Shown: positions 47,595 through 57,784 of the stretch, piece after piece
How the letters are laid out: each line of letters begins with the position of its first letter
Position numbering within the stretch: the first letter of the stretch is position 1
NCBI RefSeq assembly: GCF_021728415.1
Contig: NZ_JAKKDV010000006.1
Location: 1-64,000 of the forward strand
Length of the DNA stretch: 64,000 nt
Origin: Flaviramulus multivorans
Lineage (GTDB): Bacteria > Bacteroidota > Bacteroidia > Flavobacteriales > Flavobacteriaceae
Direction of reading: 5' to 3'
Program-made: the position numbers and the translations under genes
The notes under the pieces: model-generated
Told to the model about the DNA's origin: nothing
What the model saw: only the letters and a program-made list of their open reading frames with translations
Databases searched by the model: none

Positions 47595-49766
47595 CTACTT
47601 TACAATAAGTGTCACCTTATGCAAATCTTTCTCCATAGAAGAGCTTCCTACCGATATGGTAAAGGTTCCAGGTTCCACAACCTTTTTCATATCTTGATTT
47701 AATACATTAAGTTCATCAAAACCTAATGTAAACCTTACCGTTTTTGTTTCGCCAGGATTTAAAGTGACTCGTTTAAATCCTTTAAGCAATTTTAGATATC
47801 TTCCTACGGATGCAAAATCGTCTCGCACATACATTTGCACGACTTCATCTCCAACTCTATGACCAGTATTAGTGACTTCAACTGAAACCGAAGTTGTTCC
47901 ATCTGGATTGATCCTTTCGTTTTCCAATTTTGGTGTACCATATTTAAATGTAGTATAACTTAAACCATAGCCAAACGGAAATAAGGGTGACTTATCACTA
48001 AATCTATACTTTCCTTTTCCAGATCCAATAAAATCAGGACGTTCAAGATAAGTTACAGGCACTTGCCCAACGGAGCGTGGAAAAGACATGGTTAGTTTAC
48101 CTCCTGGGTTTACGTCTCCAAAAATAACATTGGCAACCGCATCACCTGCCCTCATGCCTCCATACCACGTTTCAAGTATAGATGGTATATTTTCGGCAAT
48201 GTAGTTTATACTCAATGGACGTCCATTAACTAGAACAACAATTACTGGCTTTCCAGTTTTATGAATAGCCTCTACTAATTCATTTTGAACGCCATATAAA
48301 TCAAGATCAGAACGGTCTCCGCCTTCACCACAGGTTCTATGAGAACTACCCACCACTAAAACAACAGCATCTGATTTTTTTGCAGCAGAAACAGCCTCAG
48401 GAAACCCTTCTTTTGAAAAACTATCAATATCACAACCTTTAGCATAGTTTATTTTTACTTTATCACCTACTTTTTTCTTTAAACCATCTAGAACTGAAAC
48501 ATAATATGGTGGTAACCCTGAATAGCCACCCAATAGTTTATATGTTCCCTTTTTAGGTCTTTCTTCGTGAGCATTAGGCCCAATAACCGCTAAGGATTTT
48601 ATTTTTGATAAATCTATGGGTAATAGGTTATTATCATTTTTTAGCATGATAATAGATTTTTCGGCAATCTCTAATGCAAACTCACGATGTTCATCACGAC
48701 CAGCATTTACTGTTTCTTCGTCAATTTCTTTTGGCTCTTCATCAAATAAACCTAATTTATATTTTGCGGTTAAAATGCGTGATGTAGCTTTGTCTATATA
48801 AGGCATCAATGAAGGATTCTGAGTTACTGTATCCTTCAAAATATTGCTGTGATACGTTGCTAATTCAACATTCTTCCCAATTACCAAGTCCATATCAACC
48901 CCCGCTTTTAATCCTAAAATAGCCGCTTTAGTTCTGGTTTCAGGAATGAAATGCATGGTTTCTAATCTTCCTACATCGTTATTATCTGAAACAATAAAAC
49001 CATCAAAACCTAGCTCATCTCTTAAGATATCCTTTAACAACCAGGTATTCATATGACATGGCACGCCGTTAAAATCTTGATGCCCTGGCATAACAGAACC
49101 TACTTGTGCTTCCTTTACTGCCGCCTCAAACGGTGGCAGGTAAACCTCACGTAAACGACGTTCAGACATGTCACTAAATCCTCCATTTATACCACGACGG
49201 TTTTCTGGGTATCCAACAAAATGTTTAGCCGTTGCTATAACATGATTTTCATCAAATTGCTCATCACCCGTACCTTGTAAACCATTGATAAATGCAACGC
49301 CCATTCGCGAAACTAAATAAGGGTCTTCACCATACGATTCTTCAACACGACCGTAGCGCGCATCTCCTGCATACACATCCAAATTAGGTGAGTAACAATG
49401 TGTAACACCCAAAGCACGTGCTTCTAGTGCTGTTTGGGACGCCATTTTTTTAATGAGTTCAGGTTCCCAAGTTGAAGCACAAGCCACCGCTTGCGGATAA
49501 ACAGTGGTATTACCATAATAGTCAAGCACTAGCCATAATCCATGTAATGCTTCTCCATATTTCATATAAGGAATACCTAGTCTGTCATTAGCAGGCGCAT
49601 CTTGTGTCATTTCTGCTATTTTTTCGTCAAGTGTCATTTCACTGATAAGTTGCTCTACTTTTATAGCTATTTCAGAATCCTTTTGATTGACTTCTTTACT
49701 AACTTGTTTTGAATTACAACTCAAACAAGTTATTGTAATAAGGGTAATAAATAATACTTTTTTCAT
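47595..49766 (-). CDS. GH3 beta-glycosidase, lipoprotein
   Basis: 723 aa with lipobox TCLSC at residue 17. The (beta/alpha)8 domain carries KHFVGYPENRRG and the nucleophile Asp261 in GFIVSDNND; the (alpha/beta)6 sandwich carries GSSHRTCGEGGDRSDLDL, whose glutamate is a likely acid/base. A fibronectin III-like domain ends the protein (SVEVTNTGHRVGDEVVQMYV to FTISVGSSS). The family contains beta-glucosidases and beta-xylosidases; with xylose genes nearby, a beta-xylosidase acting on ulvan-derived oligomers is an attractive inference. It lies 22 bp after the GH5-like gene and shares its promoter. No second GH3 is present in the window. Confidence 0.88.
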   Translation of the reverse strand: MKKVLFITLITITCLSCNSKQVSKEVNQKDSEIAIKVEQLISEMTLDEKIAEMTQDAPANDRLGIPYMKYGEALHGLWLVLDYYGNTTVYPQAVACASTWEPELIKKMASQTALEARALGVTHCYSPNLDVYAGDARYGRVEESYGEDPYLVSRMGVAFINGLQGTGDEQFDENHVIATAKHFVGYPENRRGINGGFSDMSERRLREVYLPPFEAAVKEAQVGSVMPGHQDFNGVPCHMNTWLLKDILRDELGFDGFIVSDNNDVGRLETMHFIPETRTKAAILGLKAGVDMDLVIGKNVELATYHSNILKDTVTQNPSLMPYIDKATSRILTAKYKLGLFDEEPKEIDEETVNAGRDEHREFALEIAEKSIIMLKNDNNLLPIDLSKIKSLAVIGPNAHEERPKKGTYKLLGGYSGLPPYYVSVLDGLKKKVGDKVKINYAKGCDIDSFSKEGFPEAVSAAKKSDAVVLVVGSSHRTCGEGGDRSDLDLYGVQNELVEAIHKTGKPVIVVLVNGRPLSINYIAENIPSILETWYGGMRAGDAVANVIFGDVNPGGKLTMSFPRSVGQVPVTYLERPDFIGSGKGKYRFSDKSPLFPFGYGLSYTTFKYGTPKLENERINPDGTTSVSVEVTNTGHRVGDEVVQMYVRDDFASVGRYLKLLKGFKRVTLNPGETKTVRFTLGFDELNVLNQDMKKVVEPGTFTISVGSSSMEKDLHKVTLIVK

Positions 49767-49788
49767 GAGTTATTTTATTGTTAGTTTT

Positions 49789-51186
49789 TTAAAAGTTTCG
49801 GATACCAGGAAGAATTTTCAAATTAACTTCTTCTTGGTTAAAAGGCCATTTTAATATAATTAGTTTTTGGCTGTTCTCATCCCAAATAAAATCTGAAGGA
49901 TTTGATCCTTCTCGTGCTTTATATATTTCTAATCCTACATTTTTTAAAGGGTTGTAATACATTACAAAATCATCATTTATAATAATCGAAAAACCGTCAG
50001 GATAATGCCTGTTGGCTCCAATAAAAATTTTGGAAGCACCTTTACTGTTATCTGTTTTTATATTTAAATTTAAAGTTCTTGTGGCATGATTGAATAAAAA
50101 CGATTGAATATCTCCGGCAATTGTTTGCGGAAAAGGACGTGAAATTACATCTGTAATATATTTGCGTTCTACAGTTCCTGCATCTGTTTTATCACTAAAG
50201 ATTGACCAAGTTGAAGGCCCACCAGGAAGGAAATTTTGCATGGTTCTATTGCCCAAAAACCAAGCTTTTATGGAGCCAACGCCCATACGATCAAAAACCT
50301 CTGCAGTTCGTATATAGAGTTCTCTATATTTTAATTGCCCAAGATTACCTTCTATAATGGTATCTGTAGTTGCAAACGTTGGGAACCCCCATTCACCAAT
50401 AAGAATTGGGGCCTTTAGCATATCAGATTCTTTATCGAATCTATCCATATTACGTTTTATAAAACTAATATCATTTTGATATATATGTGGCGCAAAAATG
50501 ATGTTCTTTCGATTGATAGGAGCCGTTATTTCTGAATATTGATTATTATCGACTTTCTCACCTTTATTCATAAAGATGGACTGAAACAATATCATTTTGT
50601 CAGGATTTATTTTTTGGCTTTCATCAATGATTTTTTGATATAATGGAATGAGGTATTTATTTGTAAGATCTTCATACGAAATATCCATAGTTAACTTTCT
50701 GGGTTCGTTAACTACGTCATAGCCTAAAACGTATGGTTCATTGGCATATCTATTCCAGATGACTTTCCAAGCATCTATGTAAGTTTGGTATTCATTCTTT
50801 TTGTTTTGCCAAAACTCTTCCCAAACAAACTTATCTGCGCCGTACACCGTCATTTTGAAAACCGTTTTGATATCTGAATGTCTACCCAATGCCACAAGAG
50901 AGTCTAATTTTTTAAGATAGTTAGGCTCAAGTTTACCACCAGGGAAATCACTAAGTTTACCCAGTTCTAAACGAACCACTTGAGTGTTGGCACCCATTCT
51001 TACCTGACGAACATAGTCATCACTATTAAAAAAAACTTCTCCTTTATGATCGTTCGTATTTACTACAAACCCTCTAGGTATAATATGCCTTCCTAACTCA
51101 TCTCTGAGACCATGTTTAATTTGTGAAAACGTATGCATGGTACTAAAAACAAAAACAAGTAGAATTAATCGAACTTTTACTAACAT
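49789..51186 (-). CDS. GH5-like glycosidase (cellulase superfamily)
   Basis: 465 aa with signal peptide (VFSTMHTFSQ). A clan GH-A barrel covers about residues 25-350. The acid/base is Glu161 in GYDVVNEP and the nucleophile Glu265 in ILIGEWGFP, with HIYQND before it, the usual GH5 geometry. A C-terminal beta-sandwich (about 355-465) resembles the domain seen in endoglycoceramidase-type GH5 proteins. Possible substrates include beta-glucosides, mannosides or xylans; there is no direct evidence for any. First gene of a two-gene operon with GH3, under a PUL box with a consensus -7 element. A broader GH-A assignment is certain; the GH5 subfamily is not assigned. Confidence 0.78.
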   Translation of the reverse strand: MLVKVRLILLVFVFSTMHTFSQIKHGLRDELGRHIIPRGFVVNTNDHKGEVFFNSDDYVRQVRMGANTQVVRLELGKLSDFPGGKLEPNYLKKLDSLVALGRHSDIKTVFKMTVYGADKFVWEEFWQNKKNEYQTYIDAWKVIWNRYANEPYVLGYDVVNEPRKLTMDISYEDLTNKYLIPLYQKIIDESQKINPDKMILFQSIFMNKGEKVDNNQYSEITAPINRKNIIFAPHIYQNDISFIKRNMDRFDKESDMLKAPILIGEWGFPTFATTDTIIEGNLGQLKYRELYIRTAEVFDRMGVGSIKAWFLGNRTMQNFLPGGPSTWSIFSDKTDAGTVERKYITDVISRPFPQTIAGDIQSFLFNHATRTLNLNIKTDNSKGASKIFIGANRHYPDGFSIIINDDFVMYYNPLKNVGLEIYKAREGSNPSDFIWDENSQKLIILKWPFNQEEVNLKILPGIRNF

Positions 51187-51230
51187 GATTAAAGATTTTG
51201 TATTTAATTAAAATGAGCTATTTCTTAAAT

Positions 51231-51276
51231 CAAAAATAGCGTGTTGATATCAGGTTTGTATCCTGTACCGTTCTGC
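51231..51276 (-). promoter_or_regulatory. PUL-box promoter of the GH5/GH3 operon
   Basis: Minus strand: GCAGAACGGTACAGGATAC (51258-51276), 19 nt, then TATTTTTG (51231-51238). The ATG of the GH5-like gene is 45 nt beyond. The proximal half is perfect; the distal half is CAGAA. Confidence 0.75.
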
Positions 51277-51338
51277 AAAATGGAATATTTAAATAAAAAT
51301 AATGACTTGATATCCTTGTTCATCATTTTACAAAAAAT

Positions 51339-51371
51339 AAAAGACCGAAAGCATAAATCTTTCGGTCTTTT
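51339..51371 (-). terminator. Strong terminator downstream of susD
   Basis: AAAAGACCGAAAG (51339-51351) and CTTTCGGTCTTTT (51359-51371) make a perfect 13-bp stem with a 7-nt loop and T-rich ends. It ends the susCD transcription unit. Confidence 0.85.
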
Positions 51372-51393
51372 AATACTAAAACTAAACTAAATT

Positions 51394-51450
51394 TTATCTA
51401 TATCCATTATTTGTTGGGTCTGACTCCAATAAATCTGGGCATAATTGTAT
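51394..51450 (-). pseudogene. Possible C-terminal remnant of a lost gene between susD and its terminator
   Basis: About 95 bp after the susD stop and just before the terminator, one minus frame reads IQLCPDLLESDPTNNGYR and then a stop. It looks like the tail of an exported protein whose body was deleted, leaving its terminator. The stretch is too short to identify; chance is possible. The remaining bases between 51451 and 51546 show nothing. Confidence 0.22.
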
Positions 51451-51546
51451 TTAATTTAAAGGTAATTCAAAAACGATAATCTTTTATATTGCATTAGGAT
51501 CATGGGTTTTGAATTATATATTTCGAACAACATTTAGAATCAACTG

Positions 51547-53103
51547 TTAATAACCTGGGTTTTGAGTCAAATTTGGATTTAATAATAATTCATTTAAAGG
51601 AATTGGTAACAAAACATGATAATCCTGTATGTTTGCCCCTGGGGTATACGTTTTAAATTCTGCATTACGCACAACATCTAAATAAATGCCCCATCTAATT
51701 AAATCGTATCTTCTTGTTGCCTCTGCCGCCAATTCCCATTTACGCTCATCATAAATAGCTTCTCTAAACTGTTGTTGAGAAAGCCCTACTAATTCCCATT
51801 CTGCTTGAGTGGCATAAGCACGTTGTCTAATAGGATGAATATATTGATAGGCATTCGTTGGACCATTTAATTCGTTCTCACATTCTGCGGCCATTAAATA
51901 AACATCCGCCAATCTAAATACTAATCTATTATCGCCATGATTAAAACGAGGGGAAGTCTCAAAATTTAAATTCATAAACTTAGGCATATATGTATGATTC
52001 AATTGAAAGCCCTCGTAAGTATCCATAATATTTAATGGTCGTCGCAAATCATTCATTGGAAATTTATTGGTAAAGTCTAACGATGCTATCTGAAGTCCAG
52101 TACCATTAAACTCTTCTCCATTAGCTGACAAAGCAGCCCTTAACGGATCCCTATCTGCAGCATTGGCCGGCTCATCCCTAATACGTGGATTGAAGAGACT
52201 TGGTCTCCAATAATTATTTCCGGCAAATGCCGCTCCTGGGAAAGCTGGTTCAAACATACCTGTAATATCCTTGGCAAAGTCTAAAGACCAAATAATTTCT
52301 TCATTGTATTCGTTGTTTGGATTAAATACATCTGCGTAATTAGGCAACAAACTATGAGGAGATTGGTTTATAATCTCCAAGCATTTATCCAATCCGGCTT
52401 GCCAATCTCCAGCTTTCATGTGTATTTTAGCCTCTATAATGGCTGCCGCCCATTTAGATGCTCTACCTCTATCCTCTGTTGGAAATACAGATGGCAAATT
52501 ATTTTGCGCAAACTCTAAATCATCCAATACACTGGCTAGTATTACATCTTTATCGGTTCTTCCTAATTTAGCAATCTCTTCCAATGGAAGAACTTCAGTA
52601 TAAAAAGGTGCATCACCCCAAAGGTTGGTAATATGCCAATAAGCCATCCCACGGATGAATCTGGCGTCTGCAATAACATCGGTCTGAACATCCTCAGAAA
52701 TCGCTCCATTTCCTGAAACTCGCTCAATAATAGTATTGGTATTTAAAATAACTCTATAAAGATTCTGCCATGTATCTGATACACTCATTAACTGATTCGA
52801 TAGGTCAGCAGTTACTGCACTCAATGTATAATTACCCATTACCTCAAAAATTGGATGCGTACGATTGGGTTCAATAATATCCACCCCGTTGTCGTACCAA
52901 TTATCTAACCCCGCTTGACCGTAAATAGAGTTATTTTTAAGTATGGAGTATATACCGGTCATGCCTTGTCTTGCATCCGCGTCAGATGCAAAGAAATTAT
53001 CCGGAGAAATAATATCTCGCGGTTCTTCCTCTAAAAATGAATCACAACTAAAACAAGTGATTATAATCAAGGAAATACAAAAAATTAATTTATTTGTTTT
53101 CAT
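51547..53103 (-). CDS. susD: SusD/RagB-like glycan-binding outer-membrane lipoprotein
   Basis: 518 aa with lipobox TCFSC at residue 20. The start LEEEPRDIISPDNFFASDADARQGMTGIYS, the internal TPR-type helices (ADARFIRGMAYWHITNLWGDAPFYTE), VYLMAAECENELNG and the C-terminal KWELAAEATRRYDLIRWG are standard SusD marks. It caps the SusC channel on the cell surface and captures oligosaccharides. It lies 13 bp after the susC stop and shares its promoter. The single SusCD pair in the window is the sole visible uptake system for oligosaccharides. Ligand specificity cannot be read from sequence. Confidence 0.93.
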   Translation of the reverse strand: MKTNKLIFCISLIIITCFSCDSFLEEEPRDIISPDNFFASDADARQGMTGIYSILKNNSIYGQAGLDNWYDNGVDIIEPNRTHPIFEVMGNYTLSAVTADLSNQLMSVSDTWQNLYRVILNTNTIIERVSGNGAISEDVQTDVIADARFIRGMAYWHITNLWGDAPFYTEVLPLEEIAKLGRTDKDVILASVLDDLEFAQNNLPSVFPTEDRGRASKWAAAIIEAKIHMKAGDWQAGLDKCLEIINQSPHSLLPNYADVFNPNNEYNEEIIWSLDFAKDITGMFEPAFPGAAFAGNNYWRPSLFNPRIRDEPANAADRDPLRAALSANGEEFNGTGLQIASLDFTNKFPMNDLRRPLNIMDTYEGFQLNHTYMPKFMNLNFETSPRFNHGDNRLVFRLADVYLMAAECENELNGPTNAYQYIHPIRQRAYATQAEWELVGLSQQQFREAIYDERKWELAAEATRRYDLIRWGIYLDVVRNAEFKTYTPGANIQDYHVLLPIPLNELLLNPNLTQNPGY

Positions 53104-53116
53104 AGTAATAATATTT

Positions 53117-56100
53117 TTAAAAAGTTACGTTAAGTCCCAAACTTAAAACACTGGCATTAGGATATTCGCCTCCAGCAAATCCTTGTTGGATATTATCTCT
53201 ACCATATCTACTTGTTTCTGGATCGATTAATCTAAAATCGGAGAGCAACAATAAGTTCGTTCCTGTCGCATAAATTGACATATTTTTAACACCATTCCAC
53301 CCCATTTTATCAACTGGTAAATTATAGGTAAGTCTTACATTCTTTAGACGTAAATGTGTACCGTCCTCAACATCGACAGAATTGGGAACATAAGCCCCTT
53401 CTACAAATCCGGGTCTAGGAATATCAGAATTTGGATTCTCAGGTGACCAATAGTTAACAACCTCCGCATACTTCGGAACCTCACCACGAATGAAAAAATT
53501 AGTACGTGTTCTGGTATTAAAAACCTCATTCCCTACGGTTCCTTGAATGTAAATACTTAAGTCGAAATTTTTATAGGAAAAATTGTTTTCAAACCCGTAA
53601 ATTAAATCTGGGAATGGATTACCTAGTACGACATAATCTTCTGGGGTAATATCACCACTACCATCTCTATCGTCATATCTAGGGCCACCAACAGCATTAG
53701 TTGCAGGATTTTGTCCTGAACCATCAATTTCTGCTTGACTTTTCCATGTCCCTAAATACTGAGCTCCTGTAAACACTGGAACTGTTTCCCCTACAATTAT
53801 TCTTAAGTTTCCTGCCCCTAAAACTGGATCTGTAATTACATCTATAAACTCTTGACCACCAAGATCCAATACCTTATTTTTATTAGATGACAATGTTAAG
53901 GTAGAGTTCCAATTAAAATTAGAATTAGAAATATTAGTAGAATTAACCAAAAATTCCCATCCTCTATTCTGTAAGGAGCCTACATTTTGTAATTGAGATG
54001 TATATCCTGTTTGTCTTGGAATCGTTACTTCTAATAGTAAATCTTCAGTTTTTTTCGAATAATAATTAAATTCTGTAAATACTCTTCCTCCAAAAAGTGA
54101 GGCTTCCAAAGCAAGATCAAATGAAGTGGTCGTTTCCCATATTAAGCTCGGATTTTCTGGTCTTCCTAAAACAACACCCGGTAACTCAGTACCGTTATAA
54201 GTAGTATTACCCTCCGAATAAACACCTAAAGTATTATAAGGCCCAATAGCTTGGTTTCCTGACTTACCATAACTGGCTCTTAACTTCAAGTCTTGAAAGA
54301 TGTTTTGATCTTGCATAAAAGATTCTTCCGTAATTTTCCATGCACCTGCTATAGAAGGATAAAATTCATACTTATTACCTGGAGCAAACACAGAACTACC
54401 GTCACTTCTTCCTACTAATGTTAATAAGTACTTGTCTTTATAGGTATAATTTAATCTACCAAAAAAGGAGACAAGTGTTCTTTGGGTATATCCAGATTCC
54501 ACCAAATTTCTTGAAGGATCTGTACCTGTTCCTAGGGAATTGTATGTTGTGGCATCAGTAGTAAAGCCAAAGGCTTGGGCAGTGGCGGTTTCTGTTACAT
54601 CTTTCTGGAAGGATGCACCTCCTAAAATAGTATAGTTATGATTGTCTCCTATTATCCCAGAGTATTGAACCGTATTTTCATTATTCCAATTGATGCTGGA
54701 TACAGTTCTAATTCTAGCATTACTGTCCCCTGGTTGCAAATCTGGTCTTTGGCTAGACGTAAATTCATTTCTTTTAGAGTTAGTAATATCGGGATTAAAA
54801 GTAGACCTAATAATTAAATTTTCAATAGGGTTATACTCTAAATATAGTGTTCCTAATAAATTGCTAGAAGTAGTTTCATCAATATCTAATTGTGACGTGG
54901 CAACTGGGTTATTAAAAGGGTTTCCAGTTACTTCATTAGCACCATTGAACGAACCATCATCATTATATATGGGTTGGGTTCGTAAAATTCCTAGAAGGCC
55001 TGAATAACCTATTACACCATTATCTTGTTTAATACGTGAATAATTAATCCGTGCACCCGCTTTTAATTTGTCACTTAGTTTAAAATCCAGATTAGACCTG
55101 AATATATACTTTTGTATTCCTGAATTCTCAATAATACCATCTTGATCGAAAAAATTAAGAGAATTATAATAATTGACACTACCATTTTCTGATGTACCTG
55201 CAATAGAAACATCAGCATTATATATAGGAGCCGGATTTACTAACAGATCGAAAAAATCGTTATCTGGATAGTCAGACGGATTTCCGGGAAATGGTAAAGC
55301 CGCTACTCCTCTTAAAATAGCATCCTGATTGGTATATTCAATTTGTTGCGCTTGAGTTAAATATTTCGGTCTTTCAGGCACTAACTGCGAACTTGTGTAA
55401 ACACCCACATTAACTTGCGGTTTTCCTCCACCAATATTTGCGCCACTTTTTGTAGTTACCAATACAACACCATTTGCACCTCTAGATCCATAAATAGCTA
55501 TGGAAGAAGCATCCTTTAATATCTCAATAGACTTAACATCATTCGCATTAAGATTGTTTAAGTTAAAGTTTGTACCTACAATAATACCGTCAATAACCCA
55601 AAGTGGTTCGTTACTACCAGTAATAGAGTTACCACCCCGAACTCTAATAGCAGTACCTGCGCCTGGTGCACCACTGGTTTGTGTGACTTGCACACCCGCA
55701 GCTCTACCTTGCAGCGCTTGGTCAACCCTTGATACAGGTAAGGTTGCAACATCTTCACCACTTACTGAGGAAACCGAGCCTGTTAAATCTGATTTACGTT
55801 GTGTACCATAACCAATAATAACAACTTCATCTAGTTTATTATCTGCTTCTAAACTAATGTTAATTTGAGTTTGATTTCCTACCAAAACCTCTTTTGTAGC
55901 ATAACCAACATACGAAATTGATAATGTACTTTGAGAGTCTGCTTCAATTGTAAAATTTCCATCAAAATCTGAAGTCGTTCCTCTAGTGGTTCCTTTAACA
56001 ATGATTGTTGCACCAGGTAGAGGTTCTCCATCAGCTTTTACGGTACCCGAAACCGTTTGTGAGTTGGCTATTGCCATACCAGACAAGACCAAAACTGCAC

Positions 56101-56155
56101 ACATCCAAGTTTTACTAAAACTTGAGAGAGTTTTACATCTAATTTTTAAATTCAT
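53117..56155 (-). CDS. susC: SusC-like TonB-dependent oligosaccharide transporter
   Basis: 1012 aa. Signal peptide (about 1-32) followed by a carboxypeptidase-like regulatory domain (VSGTVKADGEPLPGATIIVK to SYVGYATKEVLVG), the TonB box region (DEVVIIGYGTQRKSDLTGSV), the plug (RVDQALQGRAAGVQVTQTSG, RVRGGNSITGSNEPLWVIDG) and a 22-strand barrel ending NASVLSLGLNVTF. There is no N-terminal secretin/TonB short domain, so control through an ECF sigma/anti-sigma pair is unlikely. It imports oligosaccharides across the outer membrane with SusD. First gene of the operon, with the clearest PUL-box promoter upstream. Confidence 0.95.
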   Translation of the reverse strand: MNLKIRCKTLSSFSKTWMCAVLVLSGMAIANSQTVSGTVKADGEPLPGATIIVKGTTRGTTSDFDGNFTIEADSQSTLSISYVGYATKEVLVGNQTQINISLEADNKLDEVVIIGYGTQRKSDLTGSVSSVSGEDVATLPVSRVDQALQGRAAGVQVTQTSGAPGAGTAIRVRGGNSITGSNEPLWVIDGIIVGTNFNLNNLNANDVKSIEILKDASSIAIYGSRGANGVVLVTTKSGANIGGGKPQVNVGVYTSSQLVPERPKYLTQAQQIEYTNQDAILRGVAALPFPGNPSDYPDNDFFDLLVNPAPIYNADVSIAGTSENGSVNYYNSLNFFDQDGIIENSGIQKYIFRSNLDFKLSDKLKAGARINYSRIKQDNGVIGYSGLLGILRTQPIYNDDGSFNGANEVTGNPFNNPVATSQLDIDETTSSNLLGTLYLEYNPIENLIIRSTFNPDITNSKRNEFTSSQRPDLQPGDSNARIRTVSSINWNNENTVQYSGIIGDNHNYTILGGASFQKDVTETATAQAFGFTTDATTYNSLGTGTDPSRNLVESGYTQRTLVSFFGRLNYTYKDKYLLTLVGRSDGSSVFAPGNKYEFYPSIAGAWKITEESFMQDQNIFQDLKLRASYGKSGNQAIGPYNTLGVYSEGNTTYNGTELPGVVLGRPENPSLIWETTTSFDLALEASLFGGRVFTEFNYYSKKTEDLLLEVTIPRQTGYTSQLQNVGSLQNRGWEFLVNSTNISNSNFNWNSTLTLSSNKNKVLDLGGQEFIDVITDPVLGAGNLRIIVGETVPVFTGAQYLGTWKSQAEIDGSGQNPATNAVGGPRYDDRDGSGDITPEDYVVLGNPFPDLIYGFENNFSYKNFDLSIYIQGTVGNEVFNTRTRTNFFIRGEVPKYAEVVNYWSPENPNSDIPRPGFVEGAYVPNSVDVEDGTHLRLKNVRLTYNLPVDKMGWNGVKNMSIYATGTNLLLLSDFRLIDPETSRYGRDNIQQGFAGGEYPNASVLSLGLNVTF

Positions 56156-56188
56156 AAATATTTAGTTAATTAATTGTTCGTTGTTAAT

Positions 56189-56234
56189 CAAATATATTCA
56201 CCCATTATTAACCAACCATCCTGCACAATCCTGA
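56189..56234 (-). promoter_or_regulatory. PUL-box promoter of susCD
   Basis: Minus strand: TCAGGATTGTGCAGGATGG (56216-56234), 19 nt beginning TTGG (56212-56215, a -33 element), then TATATTTG (56189-56196), a perfect Bacteroidota -7 element. It is divergent from the plus-strand box about 150 bp away; the DNA between is AT-rich with no other signal. Confidence 0.8.
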
Positions 56235-56384
56235 TATAATCATAGTTTAGCACCATATTCCTTCTAAAACTTTAACACTTAAAAACCGTTAAATAGACTT
56301 ATTTTATTCATTTTATTTAAAAGAATAATTTCAATTTATACATCAAAAAAAATAAATTTTTATTTTTTACTATTTATGACTTGC

Positions 56385-56430
56385 ACAGGATGGAGCAGGT
56401 TACTTGATCAAACTATAAGTATTATTTTTA
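56385..56430 (+). promoter_or_regulatory. PUL-box promoter of the plus-strand operon
   Basis: Plus strand: ACAGGATGGAGCAGGTTAC (56385-56403), 19 nt beginning TTGA, then TATTTTTA (56423-56430). This is the only box on this strand and drives the only PUL operon on this strand, which strongly supports a directional function. Confidence 0.75.
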
Positions 56431-56486
56431 AAAGATAATAATTGTTACCTCAAGACAATTTAAACTGTGATTAATTTTTAAAATCT

Positions 56487-57728
56487 ATGATAAAGAAGAG
56501 CCTGTTTTTTAAGATTCTTATTATTCTATTAATAACTAATATTGATTTAAACGCGCAAAAAAACAATCTCCATTTACCTATAATTGATGAGAGTGTAATT
56601 TTTGAAGAACTAGATGGCATTGTTGCAGTAGAAGCCGAATTTTTCTACAAGCACACCTTAGCAGAATTAAGACAATGGTACATAACATCCAAAAATGAAG
56701 CACCAAAAATAGGGCGTGATGATGATGCACAACATTGTTATGATGCTAGTAATAATGCATACCTTGAAATATTACCCGATGAGCGTGTGACGCACGATGA
56801 CCAATTAATACATGGAGAAAATTTCACTAATGAACCCGGTAAAATGGGTGTTTTAAATTACAAGGTAAAGTTTAACACTCCAGGTCGTTATTATGTCTGG
56901 GTACGCGCATTTAGCACTGGTGGAGAGGACAATGGCATTCATGTTGGCTTAAATGACACATGGCCGGAACATGGCCAACGTATGCAATGGTGTCAAGGAA
57001 AAAACCAATGGACTTGGGAAAGTAAACAAAGAACCAAAGAAATACATTGTGGTGTACCTCATGAAATTTATTTAGATATACCTAACGCGGGAATTCATGA
57101 TATTCAATTTAGTATGAGGGAAGATGGTTTTGAGTTTGATAAATTTATTTTAACTAAAGATATCAACTACGTTCCTATTGAAAAAGGCCCGAAAGTCACT
57201 GTCACTCATGGAGTTCTGCCAGAATCGTTTCCTGAAGTTAAAGTACCGTCATATTTTCAAACAATATGTGGATCTTCAGTAGAAACCAGATGTATTGCTG
57301 CTCAAGAATTCCCCATTGACGGAACAAACTTTTATAAAAATGGAAATAATTGGCTAGCTATTAACCCAAAAAAATATGAAGAAGCCAAAACAACCACCGT
57401 CTTTAATTTTGAATCTGGAACTTATGATGTTGTTTTTGTTGGTGTTGGAGAAAATGATGGCAAATCTACCTTCACTATTTCAATAAATAATGAAAAAATT
57501 GGAAGTTATTCACCTGAAATAACTCAACGCCTTTTTGAAGAAGGCAAAAAATTTAACGCCCTATGGAAAGATATATCAATACAAAAAGGAGATACAATTA
57601 CAGTAACAAGTAAAATAGGTAGCGATGGTGTAGAATGGACTCGAGGTCGATGGGCAGGAATTGTTTTTACGCCTGTTGGAAAAGGAGAATCTATACAAAA
57701 TGCTTCATCTACATATTATCAAAACTAA
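56487..57728 (+). CDS. Secreted beta-sandwich protein, GH115 C-terminal/malectin-like
   Basis: 413 aa with a signal peptide (MIKKSLFFKILIILLITNI to NAQ). Two beta-rich parts are visible. Residues about 45-235 contain VAVEAEFFYKHT, GRYYVWVRAFSTGGEDNGIHVGLND and AGIHDIQFSMREDGFEFDKFILT, the pattern of carbohydrate-binding malectin-like or GH115 C-terminal domains. Residues about 260-400 form a second sandwich (GTYDVVFVGVGENDGKSTFTI). No glycosidase catalytic pattern is seen. It could bind glycan or be an enzyme of undescribed type; the conserved acidic, His and Trp residues in the first part leave catalysis open. First gene of the three-gene plus-strand operon, behind a PUL box. Confidence 0.68.
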   Translation: MIKKSLFFKILIILLITNIDLNAQKNNLHLPIIDESVIFEELDGIVAVEAEFFYKHTLAELRQWYITSKNEAPKIGRDDDAQHCYDASNNAYLEILPDERVTHDDQLIHGENFTNEPGKMGVLNYKVKFNTPGRYYVWVRAFSTGGEDNGIHVGLNDTWPEHGQRMQWCQGKNQWTWESKQRTKEIHCGVPHEIYLDIPNAGIHDIQFSMREDGFEFDKFILTKDINYVPIEKGPKVTVTHGVLPESFPEVKVPSYFQTICGSSVETRCIAAQEFPIDGTNFYKNGNNWLAINPKKYEEAKTTTVFNFESGTYDVVFVGVGENDGKSTFTISINNEKIGSYSPEITQRLFEEGKKFNALWKDISIQKGDTITVTSKIGSDGVEWTRGRWAGIVFTPVGKGESIQNASSTYYQN

Positions 57729-57784
57729 AAACATTTATACACACTTTATAATCTTTAAATAAAAGCCAAAAACATAATTTTAAA

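Noticed and set aside
55500-55811. Long plus-strand open frame inside susC
   Set aside because: Antisense shadow of the conserved plug domain, with codon pattern explained by the minus-strand gene.
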